A DNA stretch of 64,000 nucleotides from Lates calcarifer. Lineage: Eukaryota; Chordata; Actinopteri; Centropomidae. Positions 1 through 12,516 of this stretch are shown one piece after another. The translations under genes were made by a program, and so were the position numbers. The stretch is from positions 18,548,712-18,612,711 of the forward strand of contig NC_066856.1 in assembly GCF_001640805.2 (NCBI RefSeq), written 5' to 3'. Numbering within the stretch: position 1 is the first letter of the stretch; each line of letters starts with the position of its first letter. Under the pieces are notes generated by a model. The model saw only the letters and a program-made list of their open reading frames with translations. It did not search any database and had not been told where the DNA came from.

Positions 1-614
1 CTACTGCGTTAATCCATGCGGAAGATGTGATAGTTTGCTTTTACAGATGATTAAACCCTGTCAAAATAGCACCAAGAAAACAATGAATACCAAACAGGGA
101 GCCCTGCCGACTTTATATTTTATTTTTTTGCCCCAAATTGTCAAGTGTGAAAACTGCTGAGGAGGGAGGACGACTTGAGATTTTTCTTTCCCCTTTCCCT
201 CCAGGGCACGACAGCTAGAGTGAAGGGTGAGACAGATGGGAAGGAGAGAGGAAAGTGGTGATAGAAATGGAAAAAGGTGACCACTGACTGCCCCTGCGAC
301 ACTGTACATCTCAGTCCTTTATCAGAAACAAGATCTCAGGCAATTAAACTCCTCTGCGGCGCCCTGTGGGGATGATGCGGCGACGTGGCGATGACAGATT
401 AGATCACACCAAACATGCTCGGAGCGGTTAATTCAGTCTGGAGGCCTTTAGTTTGGTTCATTTGGACGAGGGAGGATGATCACATTTGACCTTGGAGCGG
501 GTGGTAATAACAGCATTTTATCGAGCTGAAATCCCATGTAGGAAACCTGCTTATCAAATCTGAATCCTTGCCAAAAACATCTCATTGATTGATTCGTCAA
601 TATCTAGATATACA
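1..614. other. non-coding, nothing recognised
   Basis: AT-rich single-copy-looking sequence. The longest open frame is about 80 codons and has no splice support or family resemblance. Confidence 0.5.
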
Positions 615-810
615 TAGTCTAGACTCCCCATGTCCTTCAGAACATTACTGGGGGGGGATCCTGAGGCATTCCCAGCAATATGTGATGCACTATCCCTCCA
701 GTTAATTCAAGGTCAGCCCATGGGTGTTTCTTCCAAGTTGCCGGAACAAGAACACCTCCTCAGGGTGGTGCCCAGGAGGAATCCCGAATCAGATGTCCAA
801 GCCACCTCAT
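615..810 (-). mobile_element. degraded non-LTR retrotransposon 3' fragment
   Basis: Read on the minus strand, the segment follows the wording of the 3' end of fish non-LTR (LINE) reverse-transcriptase genes: a GAGGTGGCTTGGACATCTG block, then CCTCCTGGGCACC, then GAGGAGGTGTTC, then a GGGAATGCCTCAGGATC block. In that family this encodes a tail of the type ...WERLGIPPEE. Stops and gaps show it is dead. The exact clade cannot be named. Confidence 0.6.
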
Positions 811-819
811 TTGACTTCT

Positions 820-952
820 TAGTTCTTAAGTGCTAGAGTTGAAAGCACCTGGGACTCTAGAACTGAGGAACCCTTTGGAATGAGAGATGAAATGTCTTCA
901 ATAAACATTAAAGAAGTCCAGATGCCTTGAACTCTAGCACTTAAGAGTACCA
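820..952. repeat. hairpin element with 20-bp inverted arms
   Basis: CTTAAGTGCTAGAGTTGAA at the left is answered by TTGAACTCTAGCACTTAAG at the right, about 80 bases apart. The loop contains TGAGAGATGAAATGTCTTCAA, close to a hairpin repeat seen widely in fish genomes. It abuts the LINE fragment and is probably a separate dispersed repeat. Confidence 0.65.
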
Positions 953-1149
953 CGATCTGTATGACTGAGAACAAACTCTTTCCAAATGTCTGTATCGTCA
1001 GAATACTTTCAAAACCATCCAAATCTAATTATGTTTGTGTTTTAGGGACGCACCAATACAATCCTCTGGTTACTGACCCTAACAGGTGAATGAATTGTGT
1101 AGAAGCCTTGAAGAACTAGAATGCAAATACTGAAGTGAAAACTTAAGGT

Positions 1150-1340
1150 TTCAGCTTCAAATGTCTTGTTTTGTCTGACCAACAGACCAAAACCCGGAGA
1201 TTTTTAAGTTTACTGTCACAAATGATGAAGAAAAGCATGAAATCTTGACATTTGAGAAGGTCAACAAGCAAATTTTGGATAATTTTGCACAAAAAAATAG
1301 ATGGTAATTAATTTTCTGTTGATCAGTTAGTCATTGTAGC
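1150..1340 (+). repeat. dispersed teleost repeat (same family as 62.1 kb)
   Basis: Contains AAATGTCTTGTTTTGTCTGA, CCAACAGACCAAAACCC, a block ending in TTTGAGAAGGTC, and a TTAATTTTCTGTTGATCAG tail. The tail is characteristic of this abundant fish repeat. No coding capacity. Confidence 0.65.
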
Positions 1341-2129
1341 TCTGCTTTGCATCAGACAGTAAAGAAAATCAGGTGTTCTCACACCTTAAACAGCTCCAGC
1401 AATCCTCGTTAGTCAAGTCAAAGTATCTGTGTTTGTCAGCCTCATGTATATCTCAGTCCAACCCGCTCCCCAGGGGCAAAACACTCCCTTCCCAGCCGGG
1501 TCCAGAGGCCAGATCCCTCTGCTCCTCCTTGATCCTCGCTGACCTACTTTCTCCACACCGTTACCGAGTCAAAGTTGAGGGGAAAAGACCAGAAAAAACC
1601 TTGGTGGTTTGACAGAGAAGTGAGGAGAGAGGAAGACGAGCAGAGGGAGGCAGAGGAAGAGACCTGCCCTTGAGGGGGCAAGACAGCCCAGGGTATTACT
1701 GAATCCTTTTCCCAAAGATAAGGATTAGCTTTGATCTGACATAAATGCTTTGTGGCTCAATATTCCCATACACCCAGTTGCTCTCTCATGCCCTCCTTCT
1801 TCCCTTCTTACTGAAAAGCCTTTCCTTCTCAACTTTCATACTTTCCTCCAGGTAACTTCTTTTCCTTTGCTGCAATTATCAAATCACAAGAGGCAGCATT
1901 TCTCTGTACATAGTGAGTGATTTCCACCATTTTAAACAAGTTAATATTGTGGCTGTGCAGCTCAGAAATTAAGTTATATGTTTGAGAAAACTATTGATTT
2001 TACTCAAAAGCAATCATGTTTTTAAGAGCAAAGGATATTTTGCAGAACAAGTGGTATCCATGTTTGTTTGTTAAGGTGATGTTCAGCAGCAGGGCTTTTT
2101 CATTCTTGATTGATTAATTAATTGATTAT
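1341..2129. other. non-coding, nothing recognised
   Basis: Low-complexity purine patches near 1610-1660 and otherwise unremarkable AT-rich sequence. A 79-codon open frame at 1373-1612 has no supporting signal. Confidence 0.45.
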
Positions 2130-2440
2130 TTGGTCCAAAACATGCTAGGAAAAAGTTTTAAAAAACTAGGGAATAGCAAAAAATGTCAGAAAATGGTTTT
2201 GAAAAAAAGTCAGGAAAAGGTTAAAAATTTTCAGAAATTAGTAAAAATGTCAGGAAGTAATAATAAAAATGTCAGGAATTTGTAAAAATGTCAGAAATAG
2301 TAACAGAAGGTAAAAAATATCAGGGAATATAAAACAATGTCAGGAATTTGCTTTTAGAAATGTCAGGAAATAACAAATATGTCAAGAACAAGTAAAAATA
2401 AAATTAAAAAGTTGGTACAAAAGAGTCCGGAAAATACTAA
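2130..2440 (+). repeat. degenerate A-rich minisatellite
   Basis: The motif AAAAATGTCAGGAA and variants recur about a dozen times at irregular 20-25-base spacing (for example AAAAATGTCAGGAAGT, AAAAATGTCAGGAATTTGT, AAATGTCAGGAAATAAC). The irregular spacing points to an old tandem array that has decayed. Confidence 0.7.
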
Positions 2441-3223
2441 AACAATGCACATGACTATTTGCCTAAGCCTAAACTGACATATTCAAATAACCAAGTCAAT
2501 GAAACCACATTTTTACCAGATTCTTTTATTCTAATATCACAAAACACTGAGAAAGCCATCAAACAATATGTTTTGAGAAGCAGGAAATGTTTATGTTCCC
2601 ATGAGAATATCTCTATTCAACAGGGTATGTATCAAAAACTGATTTCTGGGTATTTTATTTCCAGGTTTTGTTTTGCTGCTTTTTCTCTGCAGCCTTAATG
2701 ACACAGTCGTCACTCAGACATCTGAGTAACACTGAAAACACACCGACTTCCAGTGTCACTTTTCTCCAAATCCGCTCAGGAAAATAACACTTCGCTCTCA
2801 AGGAGCGCTCTGAGGTCATGCAACAACGAGCGAAGCCAGGAAGCATCTACGGCTGCAACTTAACAATATGATTTATCGGTTCAACTGAGCTGTAACCAGG
2901 GCAACCTGGCTTAGTGGCGAAAGCTCAGTTTGTGACCCATTTTCCGTCACACCTACCTACATAGAGACATGACAAAATATCACCAGAGAGGACGCAGGAG
3001 CTGAGGTACACAACCAGATTTGTACACAGTTGTGTTAAAGTGTATGATTTGATTACGTAAATTTAGCAAAAGCGTGACTCTACCAGTGTTTCTGTGGCAT
3101 CATCAGGGCAGCAGGGAAGGACGTATGATTTAGTAATGACGCAGAGTGACCGAGCGGCGGCCTCCACCACCCCCCGACATGCCTGTGGTCCACTGGGAGT
3201 AACCAACAGAAACACAAATAATA
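2441..3223. other. non-coding, nothing recognised
   Basis: No splice-supported coding segment or repeat family seen. Confidence 0.45.
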
Positions 3224-3259
3224 GAAACACACACTTATACACACACACACACACACACT
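3224..3259 (+). repeat. (CA)n microsatellite
   Basis: Interrupted CA run ending in at least ten uninterrupted dinucleotides before CTCCC. Confidence 0.95.
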
Positions 3260-3959
3260 CCCTTAGGGCCTCCACACACAATCAGCCGAGGAGAAAGTGC
3301 ACTCGTCCCTAGCAGACAGAAGTTAAAAATAACCGCCACAGAAACACACACTGTATATGCACAAACACAGCTCCACCCAAGCCCGGTGTAATAAACTACC
3401 TGGAAGCAGCAGCAGCAGCAGGGGGGAGGTTGAGGGTGAGGTAGGGGTGAAGGGGGAAGTTGTGCAGAAGAGAAGCTAGTTAATCTACGAACCCTGAGGT
3501 TGTCTGAGCCGGTGAAATGTCAGCGAGATGATGATGACGTACAGGGTGATGGAGCTGGGGAGAGGTTTCCAAATAAGCTACAACATCTTGGTTCATTAGC
3601 GCCTAACCGATACTAGACTTTTAAGGCTTTATTGGTGGGTGGAAATCAGAGTTTTATACTTAAACAATAGCTATAACTGATTCTGTTTAGCTGTTCAACA
3701 GAAGATTTGATGATTCGTTGTCATCGTGGTCACAGCTCTGTTATGAAATCCTATGGCACCGGGAAGTACCCCTCCTGCCGGGCTGCTGACAGCGTTATTA
3801 GCTGGTGTTAGCTCACCATAGCACTGGTAGTTTCCGCTTTAGCAGTGCGAGTTCCCGCAATAGGGATAAAAGCTCTCAGCAGAAAGACAGCTGTAAAGTT
3901 TACAGCCTGTCAGCTAAAAAGAAAAAAGTGTAACAAGTCACAAGATTGTGTTTTGTGAA
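3260..3959. other. non-coding, short AGC run only
   Basis: Contains a short AGC triplet run near 3406-3420 and GT/GA-rich patches. No gene or repeat family recognised. Confidence 0.4.
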
Positions 3960-4175
3960 TCGAATCAGGGTCCTCCAAGCTCAAGACATTTTCACATTTT
4001 ATTCAACAACATAAACTCCATCAGTAAATCCCCCACTCCTGATGTTTGAAGCTTTTACGTGTCTTAAAAAAGGCGGTTGCTAACGAGTGTCTAAATGAGA
4101 CTACAGAGGTTGTCGGGGACGTTAACATGAAAACCCATCTACTCACCAGTCCACCTTTACAGCCTCGTGTTTCCA
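3960..4175 (+). repeat. dispersed repeat, inverted partner at 47.7-47.9 kb
   Basis: CAAGCTCAAGACATTTTCAC, GTCTTAAAAAAGGC, TTGCTAACGAGTGTCTAAAT, GAGACTACAGAGGTTGTCGG and CCAGTCCACCTTTACAGCC all recur in the same order on the opposite strand at about 47690-47885. This copy has about 45 extra bases between the first two blocks. Part of it is open for 104 codons, but the frame is not kept in the other copy. Confidence 0.75.
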
Positions 4176-5739
4176 CTCACACTCTGCTGATTTATCAATT
4201 TTTCCCCCTTTTCTTGTACAAAAACACCTTATCTGGCTATTTTAAGAAATCATTTTATATGGCAGCACTGAGAATAACTAAGTGCAGTATGGCAGGAAAA
4301 TTAAAGTTCCATTTGGAGTCTGTCCAGGCAATTTGTGGCACTCCGGCACCATATTTCTAATATATTCCATAATGTCCTGATGGCCATTCACTCATTCAAA
4401 TGACAGGTAAATGCACTGTGCTGTGACGCAGGTGTTGCATGTGTTGGTTTTATGCTAATTACTTGTCATTTGTGCATGCTAAAGTATGAAATGAATCTTA
4501 ATCTCTCCAGCTTTCCTCTTGTCATGAAACCGTTTCATCAGTGAATAAGTGCTAACGATTAATCTCAAACATGGGATCTGTGCTGCAGCACACAGACAAA
4601 TAAATAAACAAACAAACAAACATGCCAAATGGCTGTGCTGAGACGTCATTTGCATATAACTGGGGTGTCGATTTTCCCTCGCCCACACGAATCACAACAC
4701 AGGATGGGAGTCAACACGTCTCCTCCAGAGTACATTTAGCAAATAAAGTAGTCGTGCAGGAGCTGCTGAGGCTAAAGGCTAACAGCAGCTTCGTCAGTGC
4801 TTCTTCATGCCCCATAGTCACACTGTGTGGAGTGTGTGTGAGTGTGTGTTAATCCAGAACTCATCAATTAACTTAAACTGCAGCTCATTTTTCAAATATA
4901 TAGGTTTCATGTTAACTGCACAGGCGAGAAGGACAAAGAACAGGCTGTCCTTGGGGAGAAAAAAAGGTCACAGCCTACAGTATGGATATATGCATGGATA
5001 TGTACTTTTCATCCTTAGCTCCAGTTAAAATCGATCGAAAAAGATATAGAGATATAATTTTTCTGCATTAATGTGTCCAAAAAAGACAGGGCCTGTTATA
5101 TATTTTGTTGAATTGTGTGGTTGCGTTTTCCCAAATTTTCAAAACAAGAAAAATCCATCATTTTAATCAAGTTAATTGTGTTTTATTTGGTGTTTGTGTG
5201 CGCATCAGGAGTCAAAATTAACTTTTTATTCAGTGTTAAGCCACATTTTTGTGATATACTGGTAATTTTTAACTACCTGACAAAGGATTTTTGTCATCAG
5301 ACATCTGGATTTGAAGTTATCTGAGAAACAAGCTGAGACAACATTAGCTGCAGCCCTCTGTCCGCCAAAGACCATTGGAAAAACACAGATTTTTAACATG
5401 AAACTGCTTTATTCACTATTTTTACCTGTTTTAATCACCTGTTTTGTGTGTTTTAGAGAGGAGGGGACCTCTGTGGATAATTCGGCTCCTGGTAAAAACC
5501 TCCTGAGTGAATGACACTGGAGGAATCTTAACTGAGAGAGGCTGTCTGCTATGATTGCAATCATTAAACTACGTCTTTTGCTATTGTTTTGATTCAGCAG
5601 CTATGTGTGTTTTAGCTTCGATTACATGTGTATGATGCTTTCTGTTATAGCGTGATGTTTGAGTCTCTGTATGCACTACCACCAAGTGTGATAAGTGCTG
5701 CATTGTGTGTCTGAGTATGCGAGTGTGGACTTTGCACAG
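4176..5739. other. non-coding, nothing recognised
   Basis: AT-rich DNA with a short GTGTGAGTGTGTG patch near 4830. No exon-like segment. Confidence 0.4.
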
Positions 5740-5995
5740 ATGGATTCCCTGATAGAGGCCTGCGCAGTCGACCACTGCAGGACACATTATGGCAATTTCC
5801 AGCTTGAGGAGCCAGCGAGCGTCAGAGCTGGCAGGGCCCGCTGGATGTGGGACCTGGCCCCCACAGATCTGCCCGAGCGTGACAGACCACCACGCTAACT
5901 CCTGCACCGCTGGGAGCGCCGCCCGACCACAGAAGAGTGGTGGAGTACGACAGCAGAGAGGACAGCAGTGTTCATCCGGCACAGCTCCCCAGGTA
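5740..5995. other. GC-rich island of unknown role, possible exon
   Basis: About 250 bases noticeably richer in GC than their surroundings. A plus-strand frame starts right after an acceptor-like TTTGCACAG (MDSLIEACAVDHC...) and runs about 50 codons. A donor-like CCCCAG followed by GTACTT lies at about 5991, but that frame stops about 90 bases before it. The minus strand is also open for 141 codons. I recognise no protein family, so a coding role is not supported; a regulatory element is equally possible. Confidence 0.25.
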
Positions 5996-8249
5996 CTTGG
6001 TTTCATTCTCTAAAGCCAATATTTGACTAGAGACAACCTTTAGCAACAAATGCACCCAGGAAAACAGAGAAGAGAGGCAGTGCTGATTGAATTACCTCTC
6101 TAGTCAGACTGTCCTTACATTTATTACAGCTACTGTGACTGAGAACAGGCTAGATAATGAGGTAACAACTGGATTAACGCAAAGAAAATACCATTATATT
6201 ACACAGTAAGGCTTCAGAAAGCTGGTTTCCCAAAGATATAACTAGTCACATGTCAACAGTGTCACGTTGAGGTATTTCCTTTGCGGCTATATTGGAGTCT
6301 CACAGCAAAAAATGTTCCATCGATGTAAAAAATCACCAGTCAGTCCCTCAAACAGCGGGGAAGTCTTGAAAGAGTGCCAACATTCAACCGTCATAAAACA
6401 AGAAATCCATCAGAGACTAGAATGAAAAGGGTTTCGAGTAAGACAAGTGACTGACTTCACTCGTTCTTGATCCCAAAAAAAAAGCTTACCCTCTCTCATA
6501 TGCAGCTATTTTACAGCTTTAGAGCAGGTACAATCTCTGTCTAACTGAGTGATAGTCAGCGGCTTAAACTGCCGGAATCAAGCCCAGTGAGTTCAAGAAT
6601 AATGCTTAACTGTAGATCAGTTAAAAAGACTTAGAAGTTGTTAAAACCCAGCGTTCATCTCCCAATATCCAGCCAAGAAACTTAAAATATCAAGATTTCT
6701 ACATGGAGTTTGGTGTGTTTATTAAGACAGCAGTTCCTGCTCCAGAAGCAAGGGATCATGGGTAATATATACACTGTTCAAAACCAGCCTGCAGAGGGTA
6801 CTGTTGCTCAGCAGTAAAAAGTTACATTTTGTTGCTTTAACTGTCTTTATTGTTTTAATTTCTTTGGGAAAAGCCTGAAAAACTAAATCTAAAAAATAGG
6901 TGAGAAGTTTGTTTGTTTGTTTGTTCCATAATTTGGGTGGATCTGTCCTTTAAATATGCAACTGAACCATAAATAAGCAACAATCCATCACAAAAAAAAA
7001 TAATAATAAACATACAGAGGGCTCTGAGAGTCTCTGAAGTTGGAATCTCTGCGATTCTGCGTCACATCTATTATTAAAAAGCCAAACCAGCGAGAATTCA
7101 AATCACAATAATGTCAGCTGTGATTTGTTTGTGATGCTCCGTCATGAAAAATGGAGGAGGCAAACGATAAATTATAAAATCCTGGCGTTTAAAGCCAAAT
7201 TCTGATTTATTCATTAAATGTGAGGTATCTGGGAAATGGTAAATACGAGTTTCAGGTTGCTCTCCTTCCTTTAACTTGGATTATTTTATCTTTTTTGCAT
7301 CAGGTTGAGCTCGCAAACCTTCACCGAGGTCACGCAGAGTCCAAAAAATAAAAAAACTCTCATCAGCAAAACAAATCAGCGGCCCTCTCCTCCGCTCTTT
7401 GATGAAAGGCGTCTCTACCACCAATTTCGAAGCAGATGAAAGAGGTGAAACACTGTGATTTCCAGCATCCCCGAGGGCTCCGATCTCCATCTACAGATTC
7501 GAATAAAGATCCAGAAGGTCTGAGATAAAGGCGAGGACGGACGGACGAAACTTCAAACAGGCACTGACACTTTTAATTAAGCTAATCTGCGACTAGGCAG
7601 CTATGTAAATGAGGATTATTTAAAAACTATTAACTGTGAGAGGGGGGACAATAGCGCTGTCAACATATAAAATTACACCCTGAAAAGTTCAACTAATATT
7701 TCAAAAACAAAGATGACTCCCTCTTGAAAGCATTTCATAAGCGAAAGTGGTCTTTAGATGACTCATAACTTTAACTGTAGGGGCCGTAATGTGCTTTTTT
7801 CCTCTCATGCCAGAAATCATTTTGTGAGAGTGAGAGTCTCATTTCTTCAAATGGAGTATATCTCTCGCTGTGGAATGAAACACTTTCGATTCACTTATTA
7901 AATAACGGAGTTCACCGCAGATAGAGAGGAGAAGGGGTGATAAAATTTACTGCTAAGGACGGTGGGCCTCGGGGGTGGAAGCGGCTCTAAAAAGACGTTT
8001 TAAAATCAGAGTTTTTATGGAAAAGAGAGCGCTCGCGGTTCGTCTGATCTGCCTGGTTCCACCTGTTAAGTTTGGGGTTGGTGCCTTTTTTTAATGTAGT
8101 AAATAAGAGGCATTCCTGGCGAGGTGTTACCCGAGGAGACAGGTGCGCAGCAGGCAAGCGAACGCACCACCAACAACCCCTCCTGTTCCTCCTACCGAGG
8201 GTGGAATCATTCGCACATCAGCAAGCAGCACAGCAGGATTTGTAGCATT
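5996..8249. other. non-coding; low-repeat segment at 7.5-8.0 kb
   Basis: No coding segment found. The part from about 7560 to 7930 lacks recognisable repeats and has homeodomain-like TTAATTAAGCTAATC and TAATTAA words. It would be a reasonable place to look for a conserved non-coding element, but conservation cannot be judged here. Confidence 0.3.
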
Positions 8250-8682
8250 TAAAAAAAAAAAAACACACACACACAGCTGGAGTTTTTAAGAAGCTCAGAA
8301 GGTGGCGGGGGGGAAAGAAATAAAATCACTGCCCGATTAGAAATTCACAACTGCTCAACCTGCATCCGTCGCTCTTACGGCGACGCTGCGAGCTAACGCT
8401 TTCAAGAGTGTATCAGTTTGAACTGCAGACAGACAGGAAGATGTAGCACGTTGCTAAGAGACAGAAGTTGTCATATCGTCGCCCGTTTTGTCAAAACCTA
8501 ACACTTAGGGAAAATACCGGAGGTGGCAGGAGTTTTTTAGAGTTGCCCTCGAACAGTTTCGTGTCACCTTGTCACCGTTAACACCAGCGGTTGGCTTTGA
8601 CGTGCTAATTACAGGCGAACCAAAAACAAAATGAGGCCACAAATCACAATCTCTCTCCTCACACACACACACACACACACAG
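8250..8682 (+). repeat. two short CA microsatellites with unique sequence between
   Basis: A poly-A run followed by (AC)7 at about 8250-8275, and an uninterrupted (CA) run of about 11 units at 8660-8681. The roughly 380 bases between hold nothing recognised. Confidence 0.85.
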
Positions 8683-11600
8683 ATCTGTGTTTTCAGCAGG
8701 AATGACTAAGTTGTCAGGCGAAGAGAATCAGTATCAGCTGCAGCAGGCCTGAGGAAACCATGGATAAGCCTCCCTGAGGGAATATTTTTGTGATCAGCTG
8801 CCTACTTTGGTGTCTTTTAACGCTTTCTGACAACTTAATTTCACTCACAGTCAGCATCTATTTACATATGAGCATGTGTTTTACTCCAGAAATGTGAGGT
8901 TTTACCATCCAAATGTGGCATTAATCACTGCACTATTACAAAACAGAGTAGAAGAAAGGGGTTTGATGTTTATTATCATTATTATTACAATTATTCAGCA
9001 TTTTCACATATCATTTAGACACTGCACTCACTTGGAAAATCAATATCTATGGAAAAATCTTCCTTTTTCAGCTTATTAACTAATAAATCCAGTTTATTTA
9101 CAATTAAATACATTTAAATCTGTTTTTTGCTTTTTTCCTATATAATGATTCAACATTTATCTGCTGCTTTATTTATGTGGTGTAAGAAGCTCAATCACTA
9201 AGTTTGAACATCAAAATTGATTTTTTTTTTTTTTTCTTTTTTGAGAGTTTTACCATCATTTTTTGGTTCTTATGACTTGCTATGCTGTTTTACCTCCCAG
9301 AGATTACACATTTGATGGTATTGTCATTTTTTACGGTAAGATTAGATGTGAAAAAGTCAGATTCTGGTCTTAAATTAAGTTTTTAAGACAGTATGGTTCT
9401 GACTAGACTGGGTAATCTAAAAAAAAAAAAAAGTCCTACATGCAATTTGGAAAATGTGTAACATCATTTGTCACATGCTCAAAACAATTCCAGATGTGGG
9501 AGAAGAGAAACCAAGACTAGACAAACCAAATATTAGCAGAGTGTTATTATTTAATCCTAACCGTCAGAAAGGAGCACATAATGAACGACTGAGGACAAAA
9601 AATTGGAGTCAGGTCACTAGAAAAGCTACAAATTCCAACAAAAACACAAAATCTAATGTGTTTTTGTGTCAAACAGAAACTCACATCCATCAACAGTTTC
9701 CCTGCTAACTTATGCTGCAGTTAGTGCAGAAAACACAAAAAAGCATGTGCAAAATGATCTTATTCAGAACAACAGAACACAACAAGAGGACATATGATTA
9801 AAATCCTTCAGCACCAACTCACCCAGATGAGAAAATCCTGAATATAATCAACCCAACAACACCTTAAGACAACAAACATAAGCCTAACACACTCCAAAGA
9901 GACAACACGTTAAAGTCCACCACCAACAATCAGCCTCCTCTCTCTCTATGTTGAGGCCTGAGGCACAAACAGAGTCTTAAAACCTGTTTTTCTGGAGCAG
10001 ACTAAAGAACCACTCAGCTGTGTTTTTACTGAAGAATCTCAGGGTCAGACACACCTTTAGCCAAATTACTGAATCACTGAATAAAGTATGCTTTGTTTAT
10101 TGCCTGCATTTAGTACATTTACGCTGTTTCATAAAAGAATTCAGACACTTTTCACAGAAAATGTAATCGTTTAAGTCATTTTTCAAGCAAAAAAGGCAAA
10201 TATTTAATGGTCCTACCTCCTTTTAGGGGCTTTTTAAGTGTTAGCCAAACAAAAAAAGACATTTAAGAGACCGTTTTCTCATATTTTAAGCACCAATCAA
10301 TTAATCTATTAATTAAGAAACTAATTGGAAGAACAGCCATTAGCTGCAGCCCTTATCCTTAAAGCTTAGGGTTGTTTCATGGTCTAGTTTAGCTAAAACG
10401 AAAGGAAATCTTAATGCTAGATGATAAATGATATTTTAGATATTAGCGTGCTTCCAACATTGTGGTAGTTTGGCAGTGGCACAATATTAAATTCAAGCTA
10501 AATACTGTTTGATATATCAATTTCCAAAGGGATCAGATTCATAAATGGCAGATTATTTTGAAACCAAATCCAACACAGTCAAGACTTGGAGGCAATGGAA
10601 AGCTGAAAAACTACCAAACAATAGTCACATTTAAACCAAGATCCTAGCAGCATCCTTCTTCTATCACTGACAGGCTGTGTGTTCAGTAATCCATACTGTG
10701 TAAACAGACTGCCTGCAGTCATTAAGGGGACGCAGGAATCAGCACAGAGGGTAAACAATTACCCCGCTTGGCTTTCGATCGGAGATCAGCTGCATAAAGA
10801 GGATGTAAGCAGTCTTTATTCTAGCACAACAGATGATTAATACGAGCAGTGTGTGTGACAGAAGCTCAATCTGATGACTCATAATGGGATTAGAAGTCCT
10901 GCAATTTGATCACAAACTATAAGAGTTATCATAGCTGGTAGGGTTGAGGTTACATGAGTACGAGTTGTGCCGCTTTGACACTTGCTCGAGGGCTTTCTCT
11001 CAACAAACAACAGGTTGTTTTCCTTCCAAATCCTCGCAGAAAAACATGTAATGTGATTTCCAGCTCTGCTCGCTTTCCTCCTAAATCCAAAATGTGTCAA
11101 TTTGGGACGGATGGGGAAAAAAAAAAAATCAGAAATGACAGTTCAGTCTCCAGTTAGAGAAGAAAAAACGCTGAACTCTCAGCTCATTTAAAACTAGAGC
11201 AGGAGGGATTACAATTTAAAATCATTACAGGTACTGATCCAGGTGCGGGTTTGTTTGTGGTCTTACCAGAGTTTGATGGAGGTTTTCTCCAGTGGTTAGA
11301 CTGGTCCAGGAAGTGTTAGCTTGCTCCCGTGTGCCTAAAGAGGAACATTCATTCATTAATTCATTTATTGTGCAGTTTTCCGATTAAAAATATGCAATTT
11401 CACATCATTTTGGACAATTATGAAAGAAAGTGAAACAGTATTTAGACGCTAACAAGAGAAAGGACATCTGCTTGAGTCACAATCCATCTGGTAACCATTA
11501 CCCTTACTTATCAATGGGTAATCAATGACAACGCTCCATAGACTGCTGCATAATTATCAATCAATGCTGCTTTTCAGCAGCAGATATTTCAGGGTAAACT

Positions 11601-12060
11601 CTCCTCGCTCGTCCCTGTGAGGTTATAATTACAGCAAGTCCCTGTCCTTTTCTAATAATTCCAACTTTTCAGGCAAGTTGAAATATTATAATCCTAAATC
11701 CTTTGAGTATAAACCAATTAAGGACGTTTAATCCCTCTGTTTAAACTTCTTAAAAACAAGGAAAACTGAGCAAACAGCGGGACAGATAGCAGAACTCATT
11801 AAGTAACAGCTGTAAGGAGAAAGAGAAGGAGGTTCTGTTGTAAAAAAAGACATTAAAGGAACAAGAAATGCACATTATACAGGCGAAATTAGGGGTTATT
11901 TTTCTGGTGAGTGTGGTGATAAAAGGCTGTAAAGCAGTATTTTCGGTATTCGCTGTAAACTGCAGGGCCGAGAAGTGAGGTTGCCGGCTGCCGGGCCACC
12001 TGCTACTACACTTTGAGAAATGGCCGTGATGTCTTCCATCGGCTATTTTCACACCCTCCC
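8683..12060. other. non-coding, with a decayed dispersed repeat near 10.15-10.36 kb
   Basis: No supported exon. Around 10170-10360 the minus strand ends in AAGGGCTGCAGCTAATGGC, with AATTAATAGATTAATTGATT. This is the typical 3' end of the AAATGTCTTGTTTTGTCTG repeat family. Poly-T at about 9222 and poly-A at about 9419 are simple runs. Confidence 0.4.
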
Positions 12061-12330
12061 CTCCTCCTCCTCCCCTAACTCTCGCCTCTCGCCTTCTCCC
12101 CGCTCATCTCTTTTAGTGAGATCGACAGCATCCGAGTGCTGAGGACACGTTTGACGCCCAGCCAAGGAGAGGAATATTTCACCCAGACTGATGTCAGCCA
12201 CGGACACCTCCGGCTGGCGGAAAACACAAGCCGGGTCGATACGCTGATTGGCACGTCGCTCCCCGAGTCACGGGTCAGGTCTTCCTCTGACAAATCCATC
12301 AGGACGGACCACACGCTGTTACTGTAGGCG
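12061..12330 (+). other. CpG-containing island with an open frame, exon not proven
   Basis: From an acceptor-like CATCTCTTTTAG (ending at 12116) a plus frame stays open for about 69 codons to a TAG at about 12327 (EIDSIRVLRTRLTPSQGEEY...). It is richer in CpG than its flanks and has a polypyrimidine tract upstream. I recognise no domain, and the minus strand is also open for 79 codons. An exon, a CpG-rich enhancer or chance remain possible. Confidence 0.25.
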
Positions 12331-12516
12331 CTGGCTCGTCAGGCCTCGTGTTAATTTACATTTCTGCAGCGGTGCCCTGCCACCTGCCTGGTTAATGTGA
12401 ATCTTAAACATGGATTTCTTTTTCTAGAAAAAACCCTGTCAAACAAAATGAATACAAAGCCGTTAGGACTGGTAAAACAGGCCCCAGAAGTCAAGGATAA
12501 CTCTTGACCCTAAGTA

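Noticed and set aside
5581..6006. 141-codon minus-strand open frame
   Set aside because: No recognisable family; the other strand is open too. Kept only as a GC-rich island.
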